From NCBI GenBank assembly GCA_964512485.1, contig CAZEHJ010000101.1:1-9757 (forward strand): a DNA stretch of 9,757 nucleotides. The letters run 5' to 3'. Of this stretch, positions 1-6,888 are shown piece by piece. How positions within the stretch are numbered: the stretch's first letter is position 1; the number at the start of each line of letters is the position of its first letter. The position numbers were made by a program, and so were the translations under genes. This stretch comes from CAZEHJ01 sp964512485. GTDB taxonomy: Bacteria; Bacteroidota; Rhodothermia; Rhodothermales; UBA10348. The notes beneath the pieces were generated by a model. That model did not search any database. It saw nothing but the letters and a program-made list of their open reading frames with translations, and was not told where the DNA came from.

Positions 1-9
1 AAAAGGGCA

Positions 10-40
10 GCGGGGCCTTCTCCGATGGAGAAGGCCCCGC
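10..40 (-). terminator. Strong hairpin, probable terminator of the Ser/Arg-rich protein gene
   Basis: A perfect 14-bp inverted repeat (10-23 with 27-40) encloses a three-base loop, GAT. It starts 29 bp beyond the stop codon of the minus-strand gene ending at 70. Read on the minus strand, a T4 run follows at positions 4-1, but about five bases separate it from the stem, so the classical stem-plus-U-tract arrangement is imperfect. The window edge hides what lies further on, including any convergent gene that might share the hairpin. Confidence 0.65.
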
Positions 41-69
41 CTATCGACACATTGAATTACCAGGGTCCG

Positions 70-1752
70 CTATTCAATGCGACGAATTTCAGAGGTTCGG
101 TTGACGCTGAAGTCAGCACCGAACGCGGTGGAGTATGCATAGTCTGTAGAGGACGTTACCGCCTCTGTCGAACGATAACCGGCACCCCCCGCGGATGAAT
201 AGCCGTAGTAATGATCGTAATCGTCACTTATCGCGCTTACGGCATCTGAGCCGTAATCCCATAACCATCCTTCGTGTTCAGGCAGCAATGAGATCGGAGC
301 ATATCCACGATATGATCTCGGATTAAAGAGACGGCTTCGACTCATGGAGCTCACTTTTCCCGAGCGCAGATTCAATCTTCCAGCCCAATAGTCCCCACCC
401 GAACCAAAATCTGAACCGGCATATCCGCCGCTGAATTCAGTTGAAATCAGTTCAAATCCTGCGTTTCGGTCTCCCACTATGAAAATGTCGCGATCAAATG
501 CGACGTCTCCGTTCAGGAACACCGTCGCTTCCATTCTTGCCAGATGGGCAGGGATGCGATCTACGCTACCCAGAAACCGGTCACCATCGTAAAGCGCGAT
601 CTGTTCTATTTCGATATTCAAAACGGCGTAGTCGTCTCCAGCGTATTTGAGCTGGTGCCGATATGTCGTCTCCATCTCAATCCGACTGTCGCGATACTGT
701 CCACCCCATTCAGATCGAACATAAACTACCTGGCGATATCGATACCGAGGAGCCCAGTGCCGGCTATATCGCACTTTCCAGGGCCACCAGATGTTCACAC
801 TGATGCGTGGACGGTGGACATAAAATCGCGGCGTGCGCAGGTGTAATTGAGTTCTGAATCGAACGTGACTTGAACGGTCGTACCTATACCTCGCGCGTAC
901 GTTGGGCAAACTCAGCCGTGCGCGGCGTCCGTTGATTACGTTCCGGCCTGACCGATTATTGCGGACCTGTGAGGCGCCACGTCCGGCTGCAACCCTACCA
1001 TTGGCCGATCGCGAGATGGCTCTGTTTCCGGAACGAGAATTCGACGTAGCTTGTGAGCCAGCCGACCTTCCCGAACGAACAGATCTCGAATTGCCGTTGT
1101 TCTTGCCTGACTGAACGCTCCCACTGCTGCGAGACGACCTATCCGACCCGAGGGATCCCCTTGCGGAGCCGCCCGATCTCGTTGCCTGTGAGCCTCGCGA
1201 TTCTGCACCGGACCGGGTAGCGCCCGAATTTCTGGAGCCGCTGTTAGATCGGCTGGCGCCAGAGTTTCTGCTCCGATCACTCTGAGAGCCTCTCGTTGCC
1301 GAAGAACGGGAGTTCGATCCCGAGCTTGATCTGGTTTGTGAGCTGCGGCTGCCGGAAGAACTTCGGCCCGCTTCTGAATTCCTTTTTGCGCCCGAACTCC
1401 TGCTGGCGCCTGAATTCCTTTTTGCACCCGAACTGCGGGATGATCCTGCTCGCGAGCCGGAGCTTTTGCGCGCCGACGATCCGCTTCTTGACTTCGATGA
1501 ACCGGAGCGAGTCGCCTTCGAACGTGATCCCGACGATCTCTTCTTCTGGGGAGTCGCCTTTTTCCGCGAAGAAGAAGATCGCTCGACTTTGGTTTTGCTC
1601 GTTTTCCCTCTCTGTGCGTACGCCGTGTCCGGCGTCAGCGTCATAGCCATCAGGCCGATAATCATCGAAAGGACAAAATTTCGCGCCATACGCGTGGACT
1701 GTGATTCAGATCTTCGTCTGAGTTTGCGGTATTTCATGGCAAATGGTGTCAT
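70..1752 (-). CDS. Exported Ser/Arg/Gly-rich low-complexity protein of unknown function
   Basis: I do not recognise this 560-residue protein. Residues 1-46 form a probable secretion signal: a long basic n-region, a hydrophobic stretch at about 27-40, and a possible signal peptidase I site after AYA at 46. Residues about 47-285 are low-complexity, dominated by Ser, Arg, Gly and Ala with recurrent SGSR, SRSSG and RNSGA motifs, and are very likely disordered and strongly positively charged. The rest looks foldable: an aromatic and Arg-rich stretch (about 286-345), then a mixed alpha/beta-looking region (about 355-435), then a Gly/Tyr/Ser-rich tail. I chose the start at 1752 because GGAGG lies nine bases upstream. 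The internal ATG at 1689 would give a more typical short signal peptide but has no SD. Lying next to other envelope genes suggests an envelope or surface role, but this is only inference. Low complexity opens several other frames here, none convincing. Confidence 0.75.
   Translation of the reverse strand: MTPFAMKYRKLRRRSESQSTRMARNFVLSMIIGLMAMTLTPDTAYAQRGKTSKTKVERSSSSRKKATPQKKRSSGSRSKATRSGSSKSRSGSSARKSSGSRAGSSRSSGAKRNSGASRSSGAKRNSEAGRSSSGSRSSQTRSSSGSNSRSSATRGSQSDRSRNSGASRSNSGSRNSGATRSGAESRGSQATRSGGSARGSLGSDRSSRSSGSVQSGKNNGNSRSVRSGRSAGSQATSNSRSGNRAISRSANGRVAAGRGASQVRNNRSGRNVINGRRARLSLPNVRARYRYDRSSHVRFRTQLHLRTPRFYVHRPRISVNIWWPWKVRYSRHWAPRYRYRQVVYVRSEWGGQYRDSRIEMETTYRHQLKYAGDDYAVLNIEIEQIALYDGDRFLGSVDRIPAHLARMEATVFLNGDVAFDRDIFIVGDRNAGFELISTEFSGGYAGSDFGSGGDYWAGRLNLRSGKVSSMSRSRLFNPRSYRGYAPISLLPEHEGWLWDYGSDAVSAISDDYDHYYGYSSAGGAGYRSTEAVTSSTDYAYSTAFGADFSVNRTSEIRRIE
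1374..1434 (-). repeat. 36-bp in-frame tandem repeat inside the Ser/Arg-rich gene
   Basis: A 25-base segment at 1374-1398 recurs at 1410-1434 with one G/A difference, giving a 36-bp period. It encodes a 12-residue unit (SGAKRNSGASRS, then SGAKRNSEAGRS). The whole-codon period and near identity point to recent local duplication, the usual way such low-complexity regions grow and shrink. Confidence 0.8.
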
Positions 1753-1760
1753 CGTTCAGT

Positions 1761-1766
1761 TCCTCC
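1761..1766 (-). promoter_or_regulatory. Shine-Dalgarno sequence that decides the start at 1752
   Basis: On the minus strand the sequence reads GGAGGA followed by eight bases and then ATG. This is a near-consensus ribosome binding site at usual spacing. It favours the long form of the Ser/Arg-rich protein over the internal ATG at 1689, which has no such motif. Confidence 0.7.
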
Positions 1767-1945
1767 GTTTCAGCAGATTCAATATTTCGAAACGGACCCT
1801 GCCCAACCATCAGACAAATGCGTGCCAGACCGCAACAACCGCATTTGGAAGTAAAAAACGACGTGTCTACCGACAAAAAACGCTCAAGAATGCCTCAAAA
1901 AGACGTTTGACTGTCCAGAATAGAGTACATCCAGATCAAAATGAA

Positions 1946-1966
1946 TGAGATGCCTGACGCATCTCA
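1946..1966 (-). terminator. Possible terminator downstream of the DUF2231 gene
   Basis: An 8-bp perfect stem (TGAGATGC with GCATCTCA) has a five-base loop. On the minus strand the T-rich sequence TTCATTTT follows. It lies about 55 bp past the stop codon of the minus-strand gene ending at 2021. The stem is short and the T-tract interrupted, so this is only a candidate. Between this hairpin and the SD at 1766 I see only A/T runs and no recognisable promoter. Confidence 0.4.
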
Positions 1967-2020
1967 ACCGGTCGATATCCAAGAATTGATCACATCACAC
2001 GCCCTTCCGATAACGATCGA

Positions 2021-2485
2021 TCAGGCGGGAATACCCCATGTCATGATGCCACCGGTGTGTGCGGTAAGGCCTATTGCAAGCGCCGAACAGAGAACTAATA
2101 GAAACGCGATGACCCTGATCCAAAGTTTCGTTCCTGACCTGCTCATATCACGCCCGGAATACCAGTGACTGAAAATCAAGAAGGCTAGCGTAACGGCCAG
2201 CAGCCACATCGAACGCTCGCCCATGGTCTCATGGAACTCAACGAATTGATCGATCATCGGCACTCCTTCGCTCTGCTCTTCCATCTTCTCTCCCGTTCTC
2301 ACCGCTGAAAACGCGCCGATCAATGCGAGAGCTTCGACATAGATCGTGTTTCTCAGCCAGTTCTGACGATCACGAAATAACCAGACGCATGCCGCGATCA
2401 AAGCAATCCATGAGAGGGCCACGGGAAAGTGGACCAGAACCGGATGTAAAACAGGAATTGAATACTCCGCCAACTGATCAAGCAT
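2021..2485 (-). CDS. DUF2231-type four-helix inner-membrane protein
   Basis: This 154-residue protein matches the DUF2231 pattern from memory: an N-terminal HPVLVHFP motif (His14 and His19), an RTGEKMEE segment after the second helix, a conserved HE pair (His85-Glu86) and a final His-Thr-Gly-Gly (143-146) at the end of the last helix. Four hydrophobic segments are visible at about 18-36, 48-63, 93-108 and 123-141. The spaced histidines in or near helices resemble the metal- or haem-ligand spacing often suggested for this family, but no biochemical role is established that I can name. It is transcribed divergently from sppA, with a 134-bp gap. No SD motif precedes the ATG at 2485. The protein appears full length, and the family assignment is more certain than any function. 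Confidence 0.8.
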   Translation of the reverse strand: MLDQLAEYSIPVLHPVLVHFPVALSWIALIAACVWLFRDRQNWLRNTIYVEALALIGAFSAVRTGEKMEEQSEGVPMIDQFVEFHETMGERSMWLLAVTLAFLIFSHWYSGRDMSRSGTKLWIRVIAFLLVLCSALAIGLTAHTGGIMTWGIPA

Positions 2486-2619
2486 TACGCACGTATAAGT
2501 TGAGTTGTTATGTCGTATTTACGGAAAGAACATACCCGCAACTGTGGATCCCTTTTTGCAGAACGTCCACGATCAATCTGCGTACCAGAATGCCTCCAAG
2601 TGAATCGCCTGAACGCCCT

Positions 2620-4407
2620 ATGAAGTTCCTCAAAACGCTAACAGCAAGCACTCTCGGATCCTTGATCGCGTTTGGGGTTTTGCTGTTTTTCGGTTTTCTC
2701 TTTTTGATTGCATTTGCTGCTGCAGGTGATGCACAGCCGCCCGTCAAGAACGGAAGTGTGCTGGTCCTGGATTTGAGAGGTGATATTTCTGAACGCGTTT
2801 CAGGCGATCCCCTGATGCAATTACTTCTGGAAGAGCCAGCCTATGATCTCCACGGCCTGACCCGAGCAATTGAAGCCGCTGCCGACGATTATCGAATTGA
2901 CGCCGTCTGGTTACGTCCGTCGGGAGTAAGCATGTCATGGGCCTCGCTTGAGGCTATTCGGCGATCTCTGGAGACGTTTTCAGAATCAGACAAACCCGTG
3001 TACGCGTCGAGTCCAGGATTCTATATGAACGAATCGGAGTATTTCATCGCCTCCGTTGCCGACAGCGTATTTCTGGACCCGGAAGCCATCTTCGAATTCA
3101 ATGGTTTCTCCATGGGCATGTCATTCTATGGAGGCCTGTTGGAAAAACTGGATGTTGATCCAATTGTCGTCCGCGCAGGGAATTTCAAAGGTGCCGTCGA
3201 GCCGTATACCCGGACGAGCATGAGCGAGGAGAATCGCGAACAAATGCAGGCCCTTTTAGACGGCATTGAGGCCTCGTTCACCTCCGCCGTTTCTGAGTCA
3301 AGGAATCTCTCGGAAGAGTCAGTACGTCAGTTGATGGACGATGACATCATGTTTTCCGCTAGAGATGCCATGTCATCCGGCCTTGTCGATGCCCTGATGT
3401 TCAATGATGAGATTCGTTCCAGTTTCAACACCCGACTTGGAAACGAGGCCGATGAAGCTCTGACGACGGTCACAATGGCCACTTATGCCAGTCAGGTCCG
3501 CAGCACAAGCGGCACCGACAAAATTGCGGTCGTCCATATTGACGGTACAATCTCACCGGGACGGACAGAAGGCGGAAATCCCCTTCTGGCATCAAGCACC
3601 GCGGGTTCTGACACGATCGTAGAGGCTCTCCGCCGCGCACGTGAGCGAAGGGGCGTAAAGGCTCTCATCGTTCGAATTGACTCGCCTGGTGGTTTTGCTC
3701 CGGCTGCAGATGCGATGCTCAGGGAAATTGAGCGTACTGCTGAAGAAATGCCGGTCATCATCTCGATGGGCGACCTGGCTGCCAGCGGAGGATATTGGGT
3801 TGCTACTGCCGGAGACTACATGATTGCAGAGGCGAACACGATCACGGGCTCCATCGGCGTGTTCTCTCTTTTCTTCGATGCGAGTGGTCTGTTGGAGGGC
3901 AAGCTGGGCGTCACCTCAGATCAGGTGTCGAGTGGTCCGTCGGCCGACATGTTCTCGGGGCTCCGCACCTATTCTGCGGGCGAGAGGGCGATGCTGCAGC
4001 GCAGCACAGAGCGGACCTATCAGGCTTTCCTGGAAAAGGTTGCCGAAAGCCGCGGCATGAGCGTCGAAGAGGTGCACGAAATCGCTCAGGGCCGGGTCTG
4101 GACCGGTTCGGACGCTTTGGAAGTCGGCCTCATCGACGAGATTGGCGGATTTGATGCAGCGATCAGAAAAGCAGCCCAGGAGGCCTTGATTGATCCGGAA
4201 GAGACACAGATCGTCCGCTATCCTCGCTCTCCTACCTTGTTTGAACAGATGGCGATGACGTCAACCGTCTCTTTGAAGTGGGTCGGACGAATTCTCGGGG
4301 CAGCGCAAGCTCCAGAATTGAGTGCGAACATGAAGCATCTCAAGAGCCTCATCCAGCTTGAAGGCACTGTTCAAGCCAGGTTTACCCCCGAATTGACGAT
4401 TCAATAG
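2620..4407 (+). CDS. sppA: Signal peptide peptidase SppA, long tandem-domain (67K) form
   Basis: SppA is an inner-membrane serine protease with a Ser-Lys dyad that degrades leftover signal peptides. This 595-residue protein has one N-terminal transmembrane segment (about 10-34) followed by two homologous SppA/ClpP-fold domains, and is close to the length of E. coli SppA (618 residues). The general-base lysine is Lys190 (FKGAVEPYTR motif, N-terminal domain). The nucleophile is Ser389 (DLAASGGYWVAT, C-terminal domain). The DSPGG motif begins at 354, and TGSIGVFS follows the nucleophile. Both catalytic residues are present, so it should be active. I chose the ATG at 2620 because it starts directly at the basic-then-hydrophobic anchor. 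The open frame extends upstream to 2323, but that part runs over the DUF2231 gene and looks non-coding. An in-frame ATG at 2590 is the only close alternative. Neither has an SD. It converges on gpmI with a 53-bp gap and no clear terminator. Confidence 0.96.
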   Translation: MKFLKTLTASTLGSLIAFGVLLFFGFLFLIAFAAAGDAQPPVKNGSVLVLDLRGDISERVSGDPLMQLLLEEPAYDLHGLTRAIEAAADDYRIDAVWLRPSGVSMSWASLEAIRRSLETFSESDKPVYASSPGFYMNESEYFIASVADSVFLDPEAIFEFNGFSMGMSFYGGLLEKLDVDPIVVRAGNFKGAVEPYTRTSMSEENREQMQALLDGIEASFTSAVSESRNLSEESVRQLMDDDIMFSARDAMSSGLVDALMFNDEIRSSFNTRLGNEADEALTTVTMATYASQVRSTSGTDKIAVVHIDGTISPGRTEGGNPLLASSTAGSDTIVEALRRARERRGVKALIVRIDSPGGFAPAADAMLREIERTAEEMPVIISMGDLAASGGYWVATAGDYMIAEANTITGSIGVFSLFFDASGLLEGKLGVTSDQVSSGPSADMFSGLRTYSAGERAMLQRSTERTYQAFLEKVAESRGMSVEEVHEIAQGRVWTGSDALEVGLIDEIGGFDAAIRKAAQEALIDPEETQIVRYPRSPTLFEQMAMTSTVSLKWVGRILGAAQAPELSANMKHLKSLIQLEGTVQARFTPELTIQ

Positions 4408-4460
4408 GATTGCGGTTCAACGTGATTCCAACTATTCAAACGAATCCAGGAACGCGGAAT

Positions 4461-5984
4461 TCAACCTCGGATCAATGAGACGCCCGTCATTGATGCTGGC
4501 TGTCCAATTCCCAGTATGTCCAGGATTGTCGGCGCGACGTCACCCAGCTTGCCGGAAGTCACCGGGCCATCGAACCCGGGCTTGATGATAATGTGAGGCA
4601 CCGGGACCGTCGTGTGAGCGGTATGAGGCGTTCCGTCAGGGTTTTTCATGCGATCGGCGTTTCCGTGATCCGCTATCACATTGACTGAATATCCCGCTTC
4701 AATCGCTGCTTCGATTACAACTTTTGACGCGGCATCAACGGCTTCGATCGCTTTTACCGCAGCCTCGAACACACCTGTATGTCCCACCATATCCGGATTC
4801 GCAAAGTTGATCACGACGAGGGCGAACTCAGTTTCCTGGATCGCAGCAGCCACTTCTTTGGCAAGTTGCGGGGCGCTCATTTCCGGCTGAAGGTCATACG
4901 TAGCAACCTTGGGTGAAGCCACGAGGATTCTGTTCTCCCCTTCAAAAGCCTCTTCCCTGCCCCCATTGAAGAAATACGTGACGTGCGGATATTTCTCGGT
5001 TTCTGCTGCTCTCAACTGTCGATAACCGCGAGCCGCAATGACCTCACCCAACGTATCAGTCAAATTGACCTTCGGAAATGCGACTGGAAAAGAAAACGAC
5101 GCATGATACGGGGTGAACGTTACATAATTCAGCCGTGAAAGAGCCTCTCGCTCAAAGCCATCAAAGTCAGGCTGAGTCAATGCTCGCGTAATCTGGCGCG
5201 CCCGGTCAGCCCTGAAATTGAAAAACAGTACCGTATCACCGTCAGATATCCTGTTGTCTTGGGGTGATCCGATTGTATAGGCTTCTACAAACTCGTCGGT
5301 AATACCGGCATCATAGCTGGCTTGAATGGCCTCGGAAGCTGAATTTTGAGCTACACCCACTCCATCAACCAGAAGACGATAGGCTTTTTCAATCCGGGGC
5401 CATCTATTGTCGCGATCCATGGCCCAGTACCGGCCAACAATTGAGCCGATCACTCCGCAATTCCGCTCATTCATGTGCGTCGACAGCGCTGCTAGATAGT
5501 CCTTGCCGCCGTGCGGAGAGGTATCGCGGCCATCCATGAAAGCGTGGACAACCAGATCGCTTCCCGACATGCCATTTTGGGCAGCCATGTCGATTAGAGC
5601 ATGCAGGTGATTTTGATGGGAATGGACACCGCCATCTGATAGAAGCCCGATAAGATGCAGAACAGATCCGCTGTCACGGGCGCGCTTGAGCGCGTCCAGG
5701 AGCTCCTCATTTTCGAAGAAGTCTCCGTCGCGGATCGACTTGTCGATGCGGGTCATCTCCTGGTAGACAATCCTGCCGGCACCGAGGTTCATGTGGCCGA
5801 CCTCTGAATTACCCATCTGTCCCTCAGGTAATCCTACGGCCAAGCCAGACGCATCCAGAGTCCCGTGCGGATAGGCCGCGAACAATGAATCCAAAAATGG
5901 CTGCCGGGCATGATCAATGGCACTTACAGATTTGTCTTCTGCAATACCATATCCGTCCAGAATCATCAGGAGATGTTTGTTCAT
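4461..5984 (-). CDS. gpmI: 2,3-bisphosphoglycerate-independent phosphoglycerate mutase
   Basis: GpmI interconverts 3- and 2-phosphoglycerate in glycolysis and gluconeogenesis, using two Mn ions and a phosphoserine intermediate in the cytoplasm. At 507 residues it is the normal length for the iPGM branch of the alkaline phosphatase superfamily. The visible active-site set is complete: Asp10 (LDGYG), nucleophile Ser60 (MGNSEVGH), His121, Asp151/Arg153/Asp154 (DGRDTSP), Arg185 and Arg191, Arg258 and Arg261 (NFRADRAR), Lys331 (KYPHVTYFFNGG), Asp398 and His402, Asp439-His440 (IADHGN) and His457. The gene follows nth by 36 bp on the same strand, so the two are probably cotranscribed. No SD stands at proper distance from this ATG. 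Instead a well-placed AGGAG precedes a five-codon ORF whose stop overlaps the gpmI start as ATGA, suggesting translational coupling. A downstream ATG at codon 7 would delete conserved N-terminal residues and is unlikely. Confidence 0.98.
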   Translation of the reverse strand: MNKHLLMILDGYGIAEDKSVSAIDHARQPFLDSLFAAYPHGTLDASGLAVGLPEGQMGNSEVGHMNLGAGRIVYQEMTRIDKSIRDGDFFENEELLDALKRARDSGSVLHLIGLLSDGGVHSHQNHLHALIDMAAQNGMSGSDLVVHAFMDGRDTSPHGGKDYLAALSTHMNERNCGVIGSIVGRYWAMDRDNRWPRIEKAYRLLVDGVGVAQNSASEAIQASYDAGITDEFVEAYTIGSPQDNRISDGDTVLFFNFRADRARQITRALTQPDFDGFEREALSRLNYVTFTPYHASFSFPVAFPKVNLTDTLGEVIAARGYRQLRAAETEKYPHVTYFFNGGREEAFEGENRILVASPKVATYDLQPEMSAPQLAKEVAAAIQETEFALVVINFANPDMVGHTGVFEAAVKAIEAVDAASKVVIEAAIEAGYSVNVIADHGNADRMKNPDGTPHTAHTTVPVPHIIIKPGFDGPVTSGKLGDVAPTILDILGIGQPASMTGVSLIRG

Positions 5985-5998
5985 CGGTCAGTGCTCAT
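5981..5998 (-). CDS. Five-codon leader ORF overlapping the gpmI start
   Basis: On the minus strand an ATG at 5998 opens a frame encoding MSTDR followed by TGA. The TGA shares ATGA with the gpmI start codon at 5984. An AGGAG motif lies about six to seven bases upstream (near 6005-6010), which is ideal for this ATG but about twenty bases from the gpmI ATG. The arrangement is what a translational-coupling minicistron looks like: ribosomes load at the leader, terminate and restart on gpmI. It could also be chance. No attenuator hairpin or codon bias suggesting amino-acid sensing is visible. Confidence 0.4.
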   Translation of the reverse strand: MSTDR

Positions 5999-6020
5999 GA
6001 AAAGCTCCTATAGGCTCGGA

Positions 6021-6863
6021 TTATACTCTGTAATCCTTAATGCGCTTCGTGGATATGCCTGATTTCGACAGAAACACATTCATGGATCCGCATCGCGGAC
6101 AAGATATCTGTTCTACTCCTGAACGATCCGTCACCCTATCGGGATCATCGAAATAGTGACCCCGCGTCTTACAGAAATACTTTGCTCGATTCGAATCAAG
6201 GTCCGGCAGAGGCTGAGGAAGCTTGTCGAGCTCCTCTTTGTAGCTGCAGCAGTGGGAAGCAGCGCATGAATCGCAGGCCGGGCTACGCGCTGTACAGGTG
6301 TAGCGGCCGTGTAGTATCAGAAGATGGTGGGCTTCTCCCCAGGTCTCCGCCGGAAGTAGCCGCTTCAACTGGCGCTCCACCTTTTCGGGTGTGACCGCGT
6401 CTTCACGCACAAGACCAATTCGATTGGCTACTCGGAAAACGTGTGTGTCCACGGCCAGCGTTGGGACTCCAAATGCTACCGAGGCTACGACCTGGGCTGT
6501 TTTTCGTCCAACGCCCGGGAGCTCGACCAATTCCGCGACAGTTCCAGGTACCCTACCCCCAAAATCATTTACGACGAGTCGTGCAGCACCCGCCAGATGT
6601 TTCGATTTGTTGTTGGGGTAGGAAATCGAACGGATCCAGGGGAAAATCTCTTCCGGCACCGCTCGGGCCATGGATTGGACATCGGGAAACTGTTCAAACA
6701 AGGTGGGGGTTACCTGATTGACTCTGGCATCGGTACATTGGGCCGATAACACAACAGCGACCAGCAACTGCCAGTGGTCCGCGTACTCCAACTCGGTTTC
6801 CGGGGCGGGTATTACCTTTCTCAAGGATTCGAACGCGCAGGCGGCGCGTCTGGATCTACTCAT
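6021..6863 (-). CDS. nth: Endonuclease III (DNA glycosylase/AP lyase) with Cys/His C-terminal extension
   Basis: Nth removes oxidised pyrimidines and nicks abasic sites in base excision repair. The first ~210 residues align throughout with E. coli Nth (211 residues): LSAQCTDARVN at 40-50, helix-hairpin-helix LPGVGRKTA at 115-123 with catalytic Lys121, and VDTHVFRVANR with catalytic Asp139. A [4Fe-4S] ligand set follows in C-x6-C-x2-C-x5-C spacing (Cys190, 197, 200, 206). The protein then continues about 70 residues past the usual end. This tail contains Cys231, His236 and a CPRCG knuckle (Cys255, Cys258), resembling a one-off zinc ribbon, and ends in a basic stretch. The start at 6863 matches the normal family N-terminus. 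No SD is visible. It is divergent from the Lnb-like gene with only 25 bp between start codons, and 36 bp upstream of gpmI. Confidence 0.96.
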   Translation of the reverse strand: MSRSRRAACAFESLRKVIPAPETELEYADHWQLLVAVVLSAQCTDARVNQVTPTLFEQFPDVQSMARAVPEEIFPWIRSISYPNNKSKHLAGAARLVVNDFGGRVPGTVAELVELPGVGRKTAQVVASVAFGVPTLAVDTHVFRVANRIGLVREDAVTPEKVERQLKRLLPAETWGEAHHLLILHGRYTCTARSPACDSCAASHCCSYKEELDKLPQPLPDLDSNRAKYFCKTRGHYFDDPDRVTDRSGVEQISCPRCGSMNVFLSKSGISTKRIKDYRV

Positions 6864-6888
6864 ACGACTTGATTGATATTGGGCTGAT

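Noticed and set aside
936..1427. A long open frame on the minus strand, overlapping the Ser/Arg-rich gene in another frame
   Set aside because: It arises from the same low-complexity codons, has no SD and no signal, and overlaps completely a frame with a good SD and signal peptide.
544..1948. Several plus-strand open frames of 70-160 codons (544-846, 902-1114, 1296-1646, 1466-1948)
   Set aside because: They are antisense to the Ser/Arg-rich gene, where biased codons suppress stops on the other strand. Their proteins show no domain or plausible start.
2493..2499. A TATA-like -10 box (CTTATAC on the minus strand) ahead of the DUF2231 gene
   Set aside because: It lies only about eight bases from the start codon and no matching -35 element was seen. 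A leaderless transcript is possible but unsupported.
2323..2619. An N-terminal extension of the sppA frame by 99 codons
   Set aside because: It runs across the divergent DUF2231 gene, is polar and unlike SppA, and would bury the membrane anchor. The family start fits 2620.
4408..4460. A shared terminator between convergent sppA and gpmI
   Set aside because: Only a five-base GGATT/AATCC pairing with a long loop can be found and no T-tract, so no terminator is called.
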